Below, one piece after another: positions 37,069-47,655 of a stretch of 64,000 nucleotides of DNA. The notes beneath the pieces were generated by a model, which was given only the letters and a program-made list of their open reading frames with translations, ran no database searches and was not told the origin of the DNA. The stretch is from Pseudoalteromonas arctica (GTDB lineage Bacteria; Pseudomonadota; Gammaproteobacteria; Enterobacterales; Alteromonadaceae): contig NZ_JABBMT010000013.1 in the NCBI RefSeq assembly GCF_012927645.1, positions 1-64,000 on the forward strand, read 5' to 3'. The position numbers were made by a program, and so were the translations under genes. Numbering within the stretch: position 1 is the first letter of the stretch; each line of letters starts with the position of its first letter.

Positions 37069-37095
37069 AGCGTTGCTGCATTAAGCTGCAACGCT
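37069..37095 (+). terminator. Terminator-like hairpin after the RND operon
   Basis: AGCGTTGC-N11-GCAACGCT, then GTTCCTCTTTCTTC. It has a good stem and a broken U-tract. Confidence 0.6.
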
Positions 37096-37196
37096 GTTCC
37101 TCTTTCTTCATTCTAGCCCACGAAATAAAACACCGTCTTAGCCGTTCTTCTGCTAGGCTAGAACATTGGCGTAATTTAACGTTTTTAGGAGTATAT

Positions 37197-37733
37197 ATGA
37201 GCACAGCAATTGAAACTGCAACCTTTGGTGGTGGCTGTTTTTGGTGTATCGATGCCGCGTTTAGGCGTGTGAAAGGCGTTTTACAAGTAAGCTCTGGCTA
37301 TACTGGGGGCGAAACAGCTGAGCCTACGTATAAACAGATTTGCACGGGATTGAGCGGTCATGCTGAAGTCGTACAGATTGAATTTGATAGCACTGTAGTA
37401 AGCTATGAAACCTTATTAGCGATGTTTTTTACCCTGCATGATGCCACTCAGCTAAACCGCCAAGGTAATGATATAGGCACCCAATATCGCAGTGTGATTT
37501 ATTATCATGATAACGAGCAGCAAGCGCAAACTAATCAATATATTGCAAAATTACAAAGCCAAATACGCGAAGATATCGTCACTGAAGTTAGCCCTGCAAC
37601 CACTTACTACCCAGCAGAGCAGTATCACCAAGACTACTACAACGAGAACCCTGAGCAACGCTATTGCAGTTTATTGATAGCACCAAAGCTGAAAAAGTTT
37701 GAAAAAAACTATAAACAGTTTTTAGTAAACTAA
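37197..37733 (+). CDS. msrA: Peptide methionine (S)-S-oxide reductase MsrA
   Basis: Reduces methionine-S-sulfoxide in proteins using thioredoxin. The 178 residues carry the catalytic GGGCFWC with Cys14, YTGGETAEPTYKQICTGLSGHAE, GTQYRSVIYYHD, and YYPAEQYHQDYY; a further Cys near 157 may resolve. There is no signal peptide, so it is cytosolic. TAGGAG precedes ATG 37197. It is a single gene with a shared bidirectional terminator against btuB. Confidence 0.95.
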   Translation: MSTAIETATFGGGCFWCIDAAFRRVKGVLQVSSGYTGGETAEPTYKQICTGLSGHAEVVQIEFDSTVVSYETLLAMFFTLHDATQLNRQGNDIGTQYRSVIYYHDNEQQAQTNQYIAKLQSQIREDIVTEVSPATTYYPAEQYHQDYYNENPEQRYCSLLIAPKLKKFEKNYKQFLVN

Positions 37734-37767
37734 GCAAACTGCTAAATAAGCATTTTCATCTCAATAT

Positions 37768-37804
37768 AAAAAAGCCCGACACGCAAAGGTGTCGGGCTTT
37801 TTTA
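37768..37804. terminator. Bidirectional terminator between msrA and btuB
   Basis: AAAAAAGCCCGACAC-GCAAAG-GTGTCGGGCTTTTTT is flanked by A and T runs on both sides, so it works in both directions for the convergent genes. Confidence 0.93.
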
Positions 37805-37821
37805 TTTAAGCTAGAACGGGA

Positions 37822-39657
37822 TCAGAACTGGTAGCTGGCACCAACAAAGAAACGACGATCAGCTGTATTATAGTAAAACACTTCGCCAGTTGCATAATCC
37901 ATACTTGAGTCAACCGCGTTGTATTGCTTATCAAATAAGTTTTCAACACGAGCAGAAAATGAAAGCGCACTGTTAAATTGATAATTTGCAGTTAAGTTCC
38001 ATAACGTATAAGAACTAAGCTCTGTTACTTTACCTTGACGATCGCTGCGGTACTGCATATCAAAACCGGCATCAAAATCGCCCCACTTTTTCGCAACAGA
38101 CCAGTTTACAGTGCGTGGTGAAACATAAGTTTGTGCTGCCCCCGTTTCAGTATTTTCTGCATTTAAATAAGTAAAATTAAACTGATTATCAAAACCAAGT
38201 ACTGTATTGGCAAAGCTAAACTCAACACCTTCATGACGTGCTTCGTTGATATTTTCTGGCCGCCAATTACCGGCTGCATTAGGTGCCCATGCAATTAGGT
38301 TTTCAATATCATTTCTAAAAATAGATATATCAACACTCACTTGTGCAAAATCAAGACTCAGGCCTAGCTCTTGATTTACCGATGTTTCTGGGACTAAGTC
38401 TGGGTTACCTGACATTGGATAATATAGATCATTAAATGTTGGCGCTTTAAAGCCCGAACTTTGACTTAGTCTAAATATTGCATTTTCATGTAAATGATAG
38501 CCAATCGCGGCTGTATAAGTTGTCTCATCGCCAAAATCCTGGTCGTCATCATAACGAACTGCTAAATTAGCTAAAAATTGCTCATCATCATAGTAACCAC
38601 CAATGTATCCTGCATACACCTCACGACTTTTTTCAGTATAATCACCTGACGTTCCTGATATATCATCTTTATACCAGTTTAAACCACCATTAATATCGAA
38701 CTCTTCATTAACTAAATACAGGGCATTGTAGTCAATTTGAGAGCGCTTTGTGTCAAATATATTTACAACCGTGGCTCCAGTAAAATCTATGCGCGCATTA
38801 TCTGAGCCATCTCTTGATAGCGCTATATCGACGGAATGTTGCTGGTCAGTAAATGATTTATCCCACCCAAATCCTAACTGATAATTTTCAAAATCACTAT
38901 TTTCAACAGTACTATCGACAGGTGAGAAAGCATTGTCATATTGAGCATAACCTTCACTGTATTGTCCTTTCGCGGTTAATTCCCCTAACAGTTCATCGAC
39001 ATATTGAATGTTAAAGCCAATATTTTTGTTTTCATAACCATCATCATCTGGCGCTACGCCTTGTAACACATCAAAGCCATCCGTTTTTTCAAAACCAGCA
39101 TTAACAGACGCTGTAACAGTATCCACTACCGCTGTACCAGCAACTTGATAATTTTGATAAGCATCAGATCCAAATGTTGCTTCAAGCGTTAATGCCTGCT
39201 CTTTACGTGTAATAATATTAATCACACCAGCAAGCGCATCAGAACCATATACAGCCGCACGCGAGCCTTTAATAATTTCAATGCGCTCTATTGAATTTAG
39301 AGGAATATTACTAATTGATTTATAACCAAGGGTTGCAGAGCCCGTACGTACGCCATCAACCAAAATAAGTGTATGTCGCGAGCTTGAACCGCGAAGTGAC
39401 ACGCCTGAATTTTGCCCAAAGCCACCATTGGAATTTATTTGAAAACCAACTTGGGTTGCTAACAAGCTTGGTAAATCACGGGCATTACTGGTTTCAATAT
39501 CACTGCGCTCAACAACAGCAACACTGGCAAGTACATCAGTAATTGATTGTTCAAATTTATTAGCGGTTACCGTAAGGCGTTCAATTGATTGCTCTGCGGA
39601 CACAGAAAAAGATAACGCAGCGGTAATTGCTACGCCTAGAGTAGATTTGTTTAACAT
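37822..39657 (-). CDS. btuB: TonB-dependent vitamin B12 receptor BtuB
   Basis: Outer-membrane receptor for cobalamin, 611 residues. It has a signal peptide (to about SVSAEQ), a TonB-box region (IERLTVTANK), a plug domain (LPSLLATQVGFQI, SGVSLRGSSSRHTLILVDG, RIEIIKGSRAAVYGSDALAG, VINIITR), and a beta-barrel ending in an aromatic (ASYQF). Length and plug match BtuB. The frame is open to 39708, but ATG 39657 with AGGGG just upstream gives a proper signal peptide. A cobalamin riboswitch (39704-39876) is in its leader, which fixes the substrate class. No btuCDF genes are seen nearby. Confidence 0.93.
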   Translation of the reverse strand: MLNKSTLGVAITAALSFSVSAEQSIERLTVTANKFEQSITDVLASVAVVERSDIETSNARDLPSLLATQVGFQINSNGGFGQNSGVSLRGSSSRHTLILVDGVRTGSATLGYKSISNIPLNSIERIEIIKGSRAAVYGSDALAGVINIITRKEQALTLEATFGSDAYQNYQVAGTAVVDTVTASVNAGFEKTDGFDVLQGVAPDDDGYENKNIGFNIQYVDELLGELTAKGQYSEGYAQYDNAFSPVDSTVENSDFENYQLGFGWDKSFTDQQHSVDIALSRDGSDNARIDFTGATVVNIFDTKRSQIDYNALYLVNEEFDINGGLNWYKDDISGTSGDYTEKSREVYAGYIGGYYDDEQFLANLAVRYDDDQDFGDETTYTAAIGYHLHENAIFRLSQSSGFKAPTFNDLYYPMSGNPDLVPETSVNQELGLSLDFAQVSVDISIFRNDIENLIAWAPNAAGNWRPENINEARHEGVEFSFANTVLGFDNQFNFTYLNAENTETGAAQTYVSPRTVNWSVAKKWGDFDAGFDMQYRSDRQGKVTELSSYTLWNLTANYQFNSALSFSARVENLFDKQYNAVDSSMDYATGEVFYYNTADRRFFVGASYQF

Positions 39658-39703
39658 GATATCCCCTGACCCGCGCCCACCGCACAAGTAATAGTAAGTT
39701 GAC

Positions 39704-39876
39704 TTCAAGGCCGGTCTCCGGACTTAACATAACTCGCTAATAAATTTAGCTAAAAGTATGTATCACCGTTGCGGGGGCAGTGTTGGACTTCGTTTATATC
39801 CTATAAACGCCACCAACTTCCCGATTATCTTGCTGTACCTATCAACAACCTGAAAAGTAACTACAAGCACCTTGAA
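39704..39876 (-). promoter_or_regulatory. Cobalamin riboswitch in the btuB leader
   Basis: On the minus strand, in order: GGGAAGTTGGTGG, CTGCCCCCGCAACGGTGATA, and the B12 box AGTCCGGAGACCGGCC. P1 can form between TTCAAGG and CCTTGAA (plus-strand 39870-39876 and 39704-39710). All the hallmark conserved blocks of the AdoCbl/B12 aptamer are present. It ends 47 bases before the btuB start. High cobalamin should reduce btuB expression. Confidence 0.95.
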
Positions 39877-39973
39877 AATAGGCCGCTATTGTGATTATTT
39901 TAAGCACAAAAGTCAACGGACGGCTATACATCTAAATACTCTAGGTTCTAGGAATAATCATAAGTTCTAAACT

Positions 39974-40010
39974 AAAAAAGCCAAACTACATTACTGCAAT
40001 TTGGCTTTTT
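39974..40010 (-). terminator. Terminator of yajQ
   Basis: AAAAAGCCAAA-N14-TTTGGCTTTTT, with T runs on both ends, 30 bases beyond the yajQ stop. Flanking CCTAGCTCCTAG-type motifs resemble those in family B repeats. Confidence 0.85.
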
Positions 40011-40040
40011 CTAGCACCTAAAAACCTAGCTCCTAGCTTG

Positions 40041-40523
40041 CTAATCTCTAAAGTTTTTAAATTGAAATGGCTGGCCTAAATCAGCACTGCGTACTACTTG
40101 CATGGCTTCTTGTAGGTCATCACGTTTTTTGCCCGTTACACGTACTTCTTCGCCTTGGATCGCGGCTTGTACTTTTACTTTAGAGTCTTTTATGGCTTTA
40201 ACTACTTTTTTAGCCATATCTTTTTCGATACCTTGCTTTAGCGCAACATTACGAAATACATTTTTACCCGCACGGCTAATATCTTGCAGCTCTAAACTTG
40301 CTACGTCCATACCGCGTTTTGATATTTTGCTCGCTAAAATATCAAACAACTGCATAACCTGTGAATCAGCTTCTGCTTTTAGTTTAATGGTTTTATCATT
40401 AAGCTCTATTGACGCATCAACGCCTCTAAAATCAAAGCGAGTTTCCAGCTCACGGTTGGCGTTATCAACAGCATTTTTTGCTTCGTTCATTTCGACTTCC
40501 GAAACAATGTCAAATGAAGGCAT
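40041..40523 (-). CDS. yajQ: YajQ family nucleotide-binding protein
   Basis: 160 residues starting [34 protein letters not shown] (split here by position) and ending [12 protein letters not shown], the invariant YajQ termini. The fold has two ferredoxin-like halves. Family members bind nucleotides, including cyclic-di-GMP in Xanthomonas and Pseudomonas; the E. coli role is unclear. It is cytosolic and a single gene, divergent from the vanZ-like gene. Confidence 0.93.
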   Translation of the reverse strand: MPSFDIVSEVEMNEAKNAVDNANRELETRFDFRGVDASIELNDKTIKLKAEADSQVMQLFDILASKISKRGMDVASLELQDISRAGKNVFRNVALKQGIEKDMAKKVVKAIKDSKVKVQAAIQGEEVRVTGKKRDDLQEAMQVVRSADLGQPFQFKNFRD

Positions 40524-40684
40524 AAATCTCTCCTAGCAAGATATTTTTAATTCAAATTTATATTGTCGATAATTATACTATATAAATTTTATAAATCTTT
40601 ACACTTTTCTATGCTTTGTTCAGCTGCGATACGAAGTTTGTTTGATATACTGCAGCTCTATTTTTAAACGATTTAGGATTTTTC

Positions 40685-41038
40685 GTGACTCGGCGTGTTT
40701 ATCAAACCCTATTTTTAATCAGTATTCTGGTGTTTACCTTTTTGTTTGCCCGCGATTTTAGAGGCGTTGGGGTATCGTCACTGCCTCATCTAGATAAGTT
40801 AGTACATTTTATTATTTTCTTTGTTCTGGCAGCCGTCATGGTCAGAGCGTTCAAGCTACCTATTTTCGTTCACCTCGTGTTATTAGCATTTTATGGCGTT
40901 GCTATTGAGCTAATGCAAAGCACGATCCCTTATCGTAGCGCCTCTGTTGCTGATGTTGTTGCTGACTTTTCTGGAGCTGCTAGTTTCTTTTTGTTGTTCG
41001 GTATTTATTCTCGTTTTAAAAAGAATCAAAATGGCTAG
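40685..41038 (+). CDS. VanZ-like membrane protein
   Basis: 117 residues, four hydrophobic segments, with HLDKLVHFIIFFVLAAVM and YGVAIELMQSTIPYRSASVADVVADFSGA, the VanZ-family core (acidic residue in DVxAD). GTG 40685 is the start, with AGGA about seven bases upstream. It overlaps panE by 8 bases, so translation is coupled. VanZ-like proteins are of unknown function outside glycopeptide resistance; there is no other resistance gene here. Confidence 0.85.
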   Translation: MTRRVYQTLFLISILVFTFLFARDFRGVGVSSLPHLDKLVHFIIFFVLAAVMVRAFKLPIFVHLVLLAFYGVAIELMQSTIPYRSASVADVVADFSGAASFFLLFGIYSRFKKNQNG

Positions 41039-41933
41039 TATATTCGTTGTTGGCGATGGTGCCATTGGGCTACTCTATAGCCATTATTTGAGTCAACAGC
41101 ACAGGGTTACCCTACTTACCAAGCATGCTATTGACGAACCTCGATTTTATCAACAAGCTAAAGCGCCAAAACAAACAATTAATTGCCAACTAACAAACCT
41201 GACTCAATTATCCGAGTGCGGCAGAATTGATGTTATTATTTTTACTGTCAAAGCATATCAAGTCGCTACCGCATTTGGGCAACTAAAACCTTTTTTAAGC
41301 GCTCAATGCCAATTGATTTTATCTCACAATGGCATGGGTAATGTAGATGAAATAAATAACGAACTTACAAAACAACAAGGACTATATTTTTTAACAACAC
41401 GTTTAGCGGGCTACAAAGATACACCTTTTAGTGTGTTGCATACTGGTATCGGGAGCAGCATTTTAGGTGATTGTAACCAGCAAGCAAAAACACAACTCGC
41501 TGAAGTTAAAAATCTACTAAACGCTATTCCTGAATTAACAACCACAAATAACATACAGCAACTACGCTTTGAAAAATTACTCGTTAATATTGCCATTAAC
41601 CCACTCAGTGCGCTGCACAATGTAAAAAATGGCTCTCTGACTGCACCACAGTTTAGTGGCATAATTTTAAATATCTTAAATGAAGCGTGTACCGTAGCAA
41701 ATAAATTAGGTATTAATGTGCGACTTGCTGAAGCATTGGCGAACGCCTATCAAGTGATGAGTGATACAAAAAAGAATTACTCATCAATGCATCAAGATAT
41801 CGCCCATAATCGCATCACAGAAATTGACGCGATGTGCGGTTATATTTGCCAAAAAGGCAATCAATTCGGTATTAATACCCCTCACAATCAATATTTACTC
41901 GATGCTATCAGAGATAAAAAAAGCGCGATCTAA
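41031..41933 (+). CDS. panE: Putative 2-dehydropantoate 2-reductase (PanE/ApbA family)
   Basis: Reduces ketopantoate with NADPH to pantoate in pantothenate synthesis. The 300 residues have an N-terminal Rossmann motif VVGDGAIGLLYSHYL, VKAYQVATA, HNGMGN, and the catalytic Lys region EKLLVNIAINPLSALHNVKNG, with EIDAMCG in the C-terminal domain. The frame extends upstream to 40947 inside the vanZ-like gene; ATG 41031 gives the Rossmann start. Its stop codon sits in the loop of the thiI terminator. The family also contains paralogues of other function, so the symbol is probable, not certain. Confidence 0.87.
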   Translation: MASIFVVGDGAIGLLYSHYLSQQHRVTLLTKHAIDEPRFYQQAKAPKQTINCQLTNLTQLSECGRIDVIIFTVKAYQVATAFGQLKPFLSAQCQLILSHNGMGNVDEINNELTKQQGLYFLTTRLAGYKDTPFSVLHTGIGSSILGDCNQQAKTQLAEVKNLLNAIPELTTTNNIQQLRFEKLLVNIAINPLSALHNVKNGSLTAPQFSGIILNILNEACTVANKLGINVRLAEALANAYQVMSDTKKNYSSMHQDIAHNRITEIDAMCGYICQKGNQFGINTPHNQYLLDAIRDKKSAI

Positions 41934-41942
41934 CTCGCGCTT
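41916..41942 (-). terminator. thiI terminator overlapping the panE stop codon
   Basis: Minus strand: AAGCGCGA-GTTAGA-TCGCGCTT followed by seven consecutive T. The loop contains the panE stop codon, so one element ends thiI and may also act on panE from the other side. Confidence 0.9.
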
Positions 41943-41962
41943 GTTATTAGTATCCATCAAAC

Positions 41963-43420
41963 TTACGGGCGATAAACCTTAACATTGGCAAAGCCATTTT
42001 CATGTAAAATAAGCGCCTGTAGCTGACTCATTACACCTTTAGTACAATATAAGTAGTAGTCTTTGTCTTGCGGTAGGTCTGCAAATTTGCTCGCTAAGCG
42101 GAAAAACGGCAAATGCACAACTTCTATTCCATCAATTTCAAGCGGTGTTGCGTCTTCTTCTTCCGGCGAACGAATATCTACAACCACAGCATCAGCAGGT
42201 AAATCAGCAACTGACTCGGCCTCTTTTAGCTCATGTTTAGCTTCAACGTCAATGTCACGAATATCCATAATACGTGCATTTTCAATAACAGTATTGAGCA
42301 CATCAAAATCAAACTTTTGCTCTTCAGCTTCTACTACGGCAATTTTAGCTTTAACCGTAGGCTTTTTAGAGATCACACCACAGTATTCAGGCATAGTTTC
42401 GGCCATTTCTGCGGTGCCGATTTTACGAGCGATGTTTATAATTTCTTGTTTGTCGTGTTGGATCAACGGGCGTAAAATAAGTGTTTCGGTAACACGGTCA
42501 ATCACATTTAAGTTTGCTAATGTTTGACTTGAAACTTGGCCTAGACTCTCACCGGTAACAAGTGCTTGAATCCCCATCTTTTCAGCTATTTGGCTACCTG
42601 CACGCATCATCATACGCTTGAGAATCACACCCATTTGACTGTTTTCAACATTTTCTAAAATTTCGGCAACAACGGGGTCAAAGTCAACACTGATAAATTT
42701 AACTTTATGGGTTGAGCTAAACCGCTTCCAAATGTAATAGCTGGCTTGTTTAACACCAATCTCGTGCGCCGCACCGCCTAAATTGAAGAACAAAAAGTGC
42801 GTACGAGCGCCTTTGCGGATCATTTGATAACTCGCAACGCCCGAGTCAAATCCACCTGACATTAACGACAAGACATCTTCTTGCGTTGGTAATGGGAAAC
42901 CAGCCATACCATGATGAGTGTGCGTTACTACATAAGCTTTATCATCTTTAATTTCAAGACGAATAGTTACTTCAGGGTTTTTTAGTCTTACGCTCGCGCC
43001 ATCGACGTGCTGATTTAAACCACCACCCACATAACGTTCTACATCGGTGGAGGTGAAATCATGCTTACCTTGGCGCTTACAACGCACACAGAATGTTTTG
43101 CCCACGACGGTGTGACCAACCATATCTAACGCTTTTTCGTAAATATCGTGCAGGTTTTCGTAGTTAGTTTCGGTCACTTCAATAAACTGCACAATACCAG
43201 GGATCCGTTGTAAGCCATCGATAAAATCAAGGCGCATTTGTGCGTCATCTGATTTAGTTACAACGGATATATTGTCCCAGTTATTTTGTACTTGTACTTT
43301 TTCGTCAAGCTTGCGTAACACAATTTTAATGTTGTTTTCTAACAACTTAGTAAAGCGTTTACGCACAGAGCGGCTTTTAATGGCTATTTCAGGATGAAGT
43401 TTGACGATAAATTTAAGCAT
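41963..43420 (-). CDS. thiI: tRNA 4-thiouridine sulfurtransferase ThiI with C-terminal rhodanese domain
   Basis: Transfers sulfur to U8 of tRNA and, in enterobacteria, to ThiS for thiamine synthesis. 485 residues: N-terminal ferredoxin-like and THUMP domains (to about 165), a PP-loop ATP pyrophosphatase domain with SGGFDSG at 188-194, and a rhodanese domain with CTKGVMSQ. Cys347 (EYCGVIS) and Cys459 (YLYCTKG) match the E. coli disulfide pair 344/456, so it is the full two-cysteine form. It is a single gene with a strong terminator. Confidence 0.95.
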   Translation of the reverse strand: MLKFIVKLHPEIAIKSRSVRKRFTKLLENNIKIVLRKLDEKVQVQNNWDNISVVTKSDDAQMRLDFIDGLQRIPGIVQFIEVTETNYENLHDIYEKALDMVGHTVVGKTFCVRCKRQGKHDFTSTDVERYVGGGLNQHVDGASVRLKNPEVTIRLEIKDDKAYVVTHTHHGMAGFPLPTQEDVLSLMSGGFDSGVASYQMIRKGARTHFLFFNLGGAAHEIGVKQASYYIWKRFSSTHKVKFISVDFDPVVAEILENVENSQMGVILKRMMMRAGSQIAEKMGIQALVTGESLGQVSSQTLANLNVIDRVTETLILRPLIQHDKQEIINIARKIGTAEMAETMPEYCGVISKKPTVKAKIAVVEAEEQKFDFDVLNTVIENARIMDIRDIDVEAKHELKEAESVADLPADAVVVDIRSPEEEDATPLEIDGIEVVHLPFFRLASKFADLPQDKDYYLYCTKGVMSQLQALILHENGFANVKVYRP

Positions 43421-43522
43421 AGTTTACTCGTTAGAATATTTAGGATTCACGCACCCACGTGTTGGGCGCGCGATTATAACAAAAAATCTAACGTCTAGGA
43501 AATAAACAACCGCTGCGTTTAA

Positions 43523-44173
43523 TTAAACAGGCTCTGCTTGTGCCGCTAATTTACTGTATTTTTCGCGTAACAAGTTAATTCTTGGGATACTTTGCTCGGT
43601 ACCAAATGCTTTAAAAAGCGCTAACACTTTTAAAATACCATTATAAATATCTTGCTGCATTAACTCACCGCTTAACCGTCTGGCTTTAATGTAAGGAGTC
43701 CAAAAACTGACGGTGATTTTTAGCACATGAGCAAGTTCAACGGTATCTTCATCATCAATTGCGATCATCCCACCTTCACGCAGGCCAATCACAATTTCGC
43801 GCACTTGACTTAACAAAGCCTCTTGAAACTCAATATAATCTTTTTTCAGTACGTCGTCGCGAGATAAAATGTCACCCAAATTGTCATAGAAAAAATGAAA
43901 ACGCCACATCAACTCAAACAAAGCATCAAGATACCCAGTTAAGTGTGTTAGTGCTTCATCCTGCTTTTCCATTGGCACAAACTGAGTGTGTAAATGCTTA
44001 CTGTATAATGCAAAAATATGGCGAATAATGTCTTCTTTATTTTTAAAGTGATAATAAAGATTACCGGGACTGATGCCCATATGAGAAGCGATATGGTTGG
44101 TTGTGACCGCACGCTCGCCATGTTGGTTAAATAGCATTATGCTGGTTGTAATTATTTTATCCTTGGTACTCAT
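43523..44173 (-). CDS. TetR-family transcriptional regulator
   Basis: 216 residues. The N-terminal HTH (about 5-50) reads KIITTSIMLFNQHGERAVTT, HMGISPGNLYYHFKNKEDI, a typical TetR DNA-binding domain. The ligand domain is helical and rich in aromatic residues (LMWRFHFFYDNLGDILSR), compatible with a hydrophobic ligand. It faces coaD across about 250 bases. An imperfect palindrome lies just upstream of its start and may be its own operator. The ligand is unknown. Confidence 0.88.
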   Translation of the reverse strand: MSTKDKIITTSIMLFNQHGERAVTTNHIASHMGISPGNLYYHFKNKEDIIRHIFALYSKHLHTQFVPMEKQDEALTHLTGYLDALFELMWRFHFFYDNLGDILSRDDVLKKDYIEFQEALLSQVREIVIGLREGGMIAIDDEDTVELAHVLKITVSFWTPYIKARRLSGELMQQDIYNGILKVLALFKAFGTEQSIPRINLLREKYSKLAAQAEPV

Positions 44174-44180
44174 ATCCTGC

Positions 44181-44205
44181 TACTCTGATTATTTTTATTA
44201 GAGTA
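44181..44205. promoter_or_regulatory. Candidate TetR-family operator
   Basis: TACTCT (44181-44186) and AGAGTA (44200-44205) are perfect inverted arms around a 13-base AT-rich centre, eight bases before the regulator's ATG. A second perfect pair, TCATTT-AC-AAATGA, lies at 44327-44340, nearer coaD. Both are candidates; neither can be chosen by sequence alone. Confidence 0.45.
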
Positions 44206-44390
44206 AATGCCCATAATTCACTCAGTATTATTAGCCGCGCAGTATATACAAATATAATCCAATAAAATACCACCTTGAAAATTTCTAATTCATAATTCGT
44301 AGTTATTGTTTCTTATTGAAATAAACTCATTTACAAATGAAAATATGCAGTCGCAATTTGCAGGCTGATCTGGAGCACAAAGACTGTTAA

Positions 44391-46293
<1,903 letters not shown>

Positions 46294-46297
<4 letters not shown>

Positions 46298-46575
46298 GTT
46301 TTCGAAACAGGGGCCTGATGTTTATTTAGGCCTTTGATTATTCGACCCTTTTGTAATAATTTGTTTAAGTCTAAAAAATCTTTATTTATAGCTAAGGCTG
46401 TTATCATCACATCGCATATAGTGACACCAAAAGAATAAAGTGTCCAAAGCCACCAAGGCTCAGAACTTGATCGCACATAGATATCGCAATAAACAGGAAA
46501 CGGACTAATCTTTTGATATCTGATCAACAATCCAATACATGCAAGAGTGAGCAAATCGTATATAAACCAGTTTAA
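46294..46575 (-). pseudogene. Decayed paralogue of the adjacent 177-residue membrane gene
   Basis: The frame after an in-frame stop at 46576-46578 reads LNWFIYDLLTLACIGLL, then PWWLWTLYSFGVTICDVM and ALAINKDFLDLNKLLQKG. The next gene has LNWAIYDIVAIGLII, PWVLWDIYSFGVYFLDFTM and ALIVDRDILGLIRLKN at the corresponding places. The first third of the gene is missing, the middle carries a deletion, and the first possible start (TTG 46554) comes after homology has begun. This is best read as a truncated tandem duplicate. Confidence 0.7.
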
Positions 46576-46622
46576 TTAAATACACCGATGTAAGGACCAA
46601 CTACATCATTTATAAACATAAG

Positions 46623-47156
46623 CTAAATGGAGTGTTTTATATGATCCGTTTTAAATAATGCTTTAATTGCATTTTTAAGCCTAATTAAACCTAAAATGTC
46701 ACGATCGACAATCAAGGCCACTATCATTGTAAAATCAAGAAAATAAACACCAAAAGAATATATATCCCACAACACCCACGGAGTAGTATTTTCTGAGATT
46801 CGTAAATCATAATACATTGAAAATGACAAAACTGTATTAAAACTTAAAACAGAAATGACATAGAAGAATGCTGGGGACTTGGCATTATTTCTTACCAAGT
46901 AGGCGCTAATAATTATTAGTCCTATTGCTACGATATCGTAAATAGCCCAATTGAGATAAATATTAGAGTTATCAAACCACGTAAATAGATGATCACTTAT
47001 AAAATAAGACATAAAAACAATAAAAGATGAGATCAACAGAACATTGTTTCTTTTTAAGTCTGCTATCCATAAAAAGATATTGAAAAACAAACCCATCATC
47101 AAGCCCCAAACAACTAATGCTGACAACGAAAGTCCGAAATGTTCTGTTAAATACAT
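46623..47156 (-). CDS. Hypothetical polytopic membrane protein, 177 residues
   Basis: About five hydrophobic segments with two similar motifs: LNWAIYDIVAIGLIIISAYL and, later, LWDIYSFGVYFLDFTMIVAL, which look like an internal repeat. No family is recognised. Its start is 13 bases after a 70-residue gene on the same strand, and a truncated copy of itself lies downstream. Retention of an intact frame beside a dead copy argues that it is expressed and under selection, but this is inference. Confidence 0.7.
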   Translation of the reverse strand: MYLTEHFGLSLSALVVWGLMMGLFFNIFLWIADLKRNNVLLISSFIVFMSYFISDHLFTWFDNSNIYLNWAIYDIVAIGLIIISAYLVRNNAKSPAFFYVISVLSFNTVLSFSMYYDLRISENTTPWVLWDIYSFGVYFLDFTMIVALIVDRDILGLIRLKNAIKALFKTDHIKHSI

Positions 47157-47169
47157 CTATAACTCATTG

Positions 47170-47382
47170 CTATTTTTTTGGGCGCTTATCTGGATCTAAT
47201 ACAATGATCCCACCACGTTGAATTTCAGCTTCGCCTTTTGATGCTAGCAAAGCTTCATTAGATATAGACACTGTATCAGACTGCAGGGTTTTATTACTAG
47301 CGCTTTGTTCAAGTGCTGGCTTTGATTGTTGCATGTTATTATATGCTTGCATTTGTAATTGGTTGTTAGCTGTAACTTGCAT
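47170..47382 (-). CDS. Hypothetical small soluble protein, 70 residues
   Basis: Starts MQVTANNQLQMQAYNN, has SDTVSISNEALLASKGEAE, and ends IIVLDPDKRPKK. Rich in Gln, Asn and Ser, with no membrane segment. An AAAGGATT ribosome site sits about five bases before the ATG, which is strong for this window and supports a real gene. The DTVSISNEAL segment recalls short proteins of unknown role in this order. It is likely co-transcribed with the 177-residue membrane gene. Function is unknown. Confidence 0.65.
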   Translation of the reverse strand: MQVTANNQLQMQAYNNMQQSKPALEQSASNKTLQSDTVSISNEALLASKGEAEIQRGGIIVLDPDKRPKK

Positions 47383-47655
47383 AAGATTAATCCTTTCAAT
47401 AAATGTTGAATAAATGACTTATTAAATAAGCCACTGTTTTTAACGCTCTAATACTGCTTGGCGCTTTTTAAGATAAACCCAAATTGAGTCATCGTACACT
47501 TTATAGGTAAGCAATTACCGATCCAATATTTTAGCAAGCGATCTTTTTTGATCTTTTATTTGCTACAACATACCCAATACAACAGATCATACCAGATAAG
47601 ATGAGATATAAAAAAACGCACAGGGGTAACCGTACGTCTTTTACATCCAGGGATT

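Noticed and set aside
40685..41038. Glycopeptide-resistance locus (VanZ)
   Set aside because: No vanA/H/X genes; small VanZ-like proteins are common in Gram-negative bacteria without that role.
42063..42527. 154-codon plus-strand frame inside thiI
   Set aside because: Antisense shadow of a conserved gene; Ser/Thr/Ile-rich composition without any domain.
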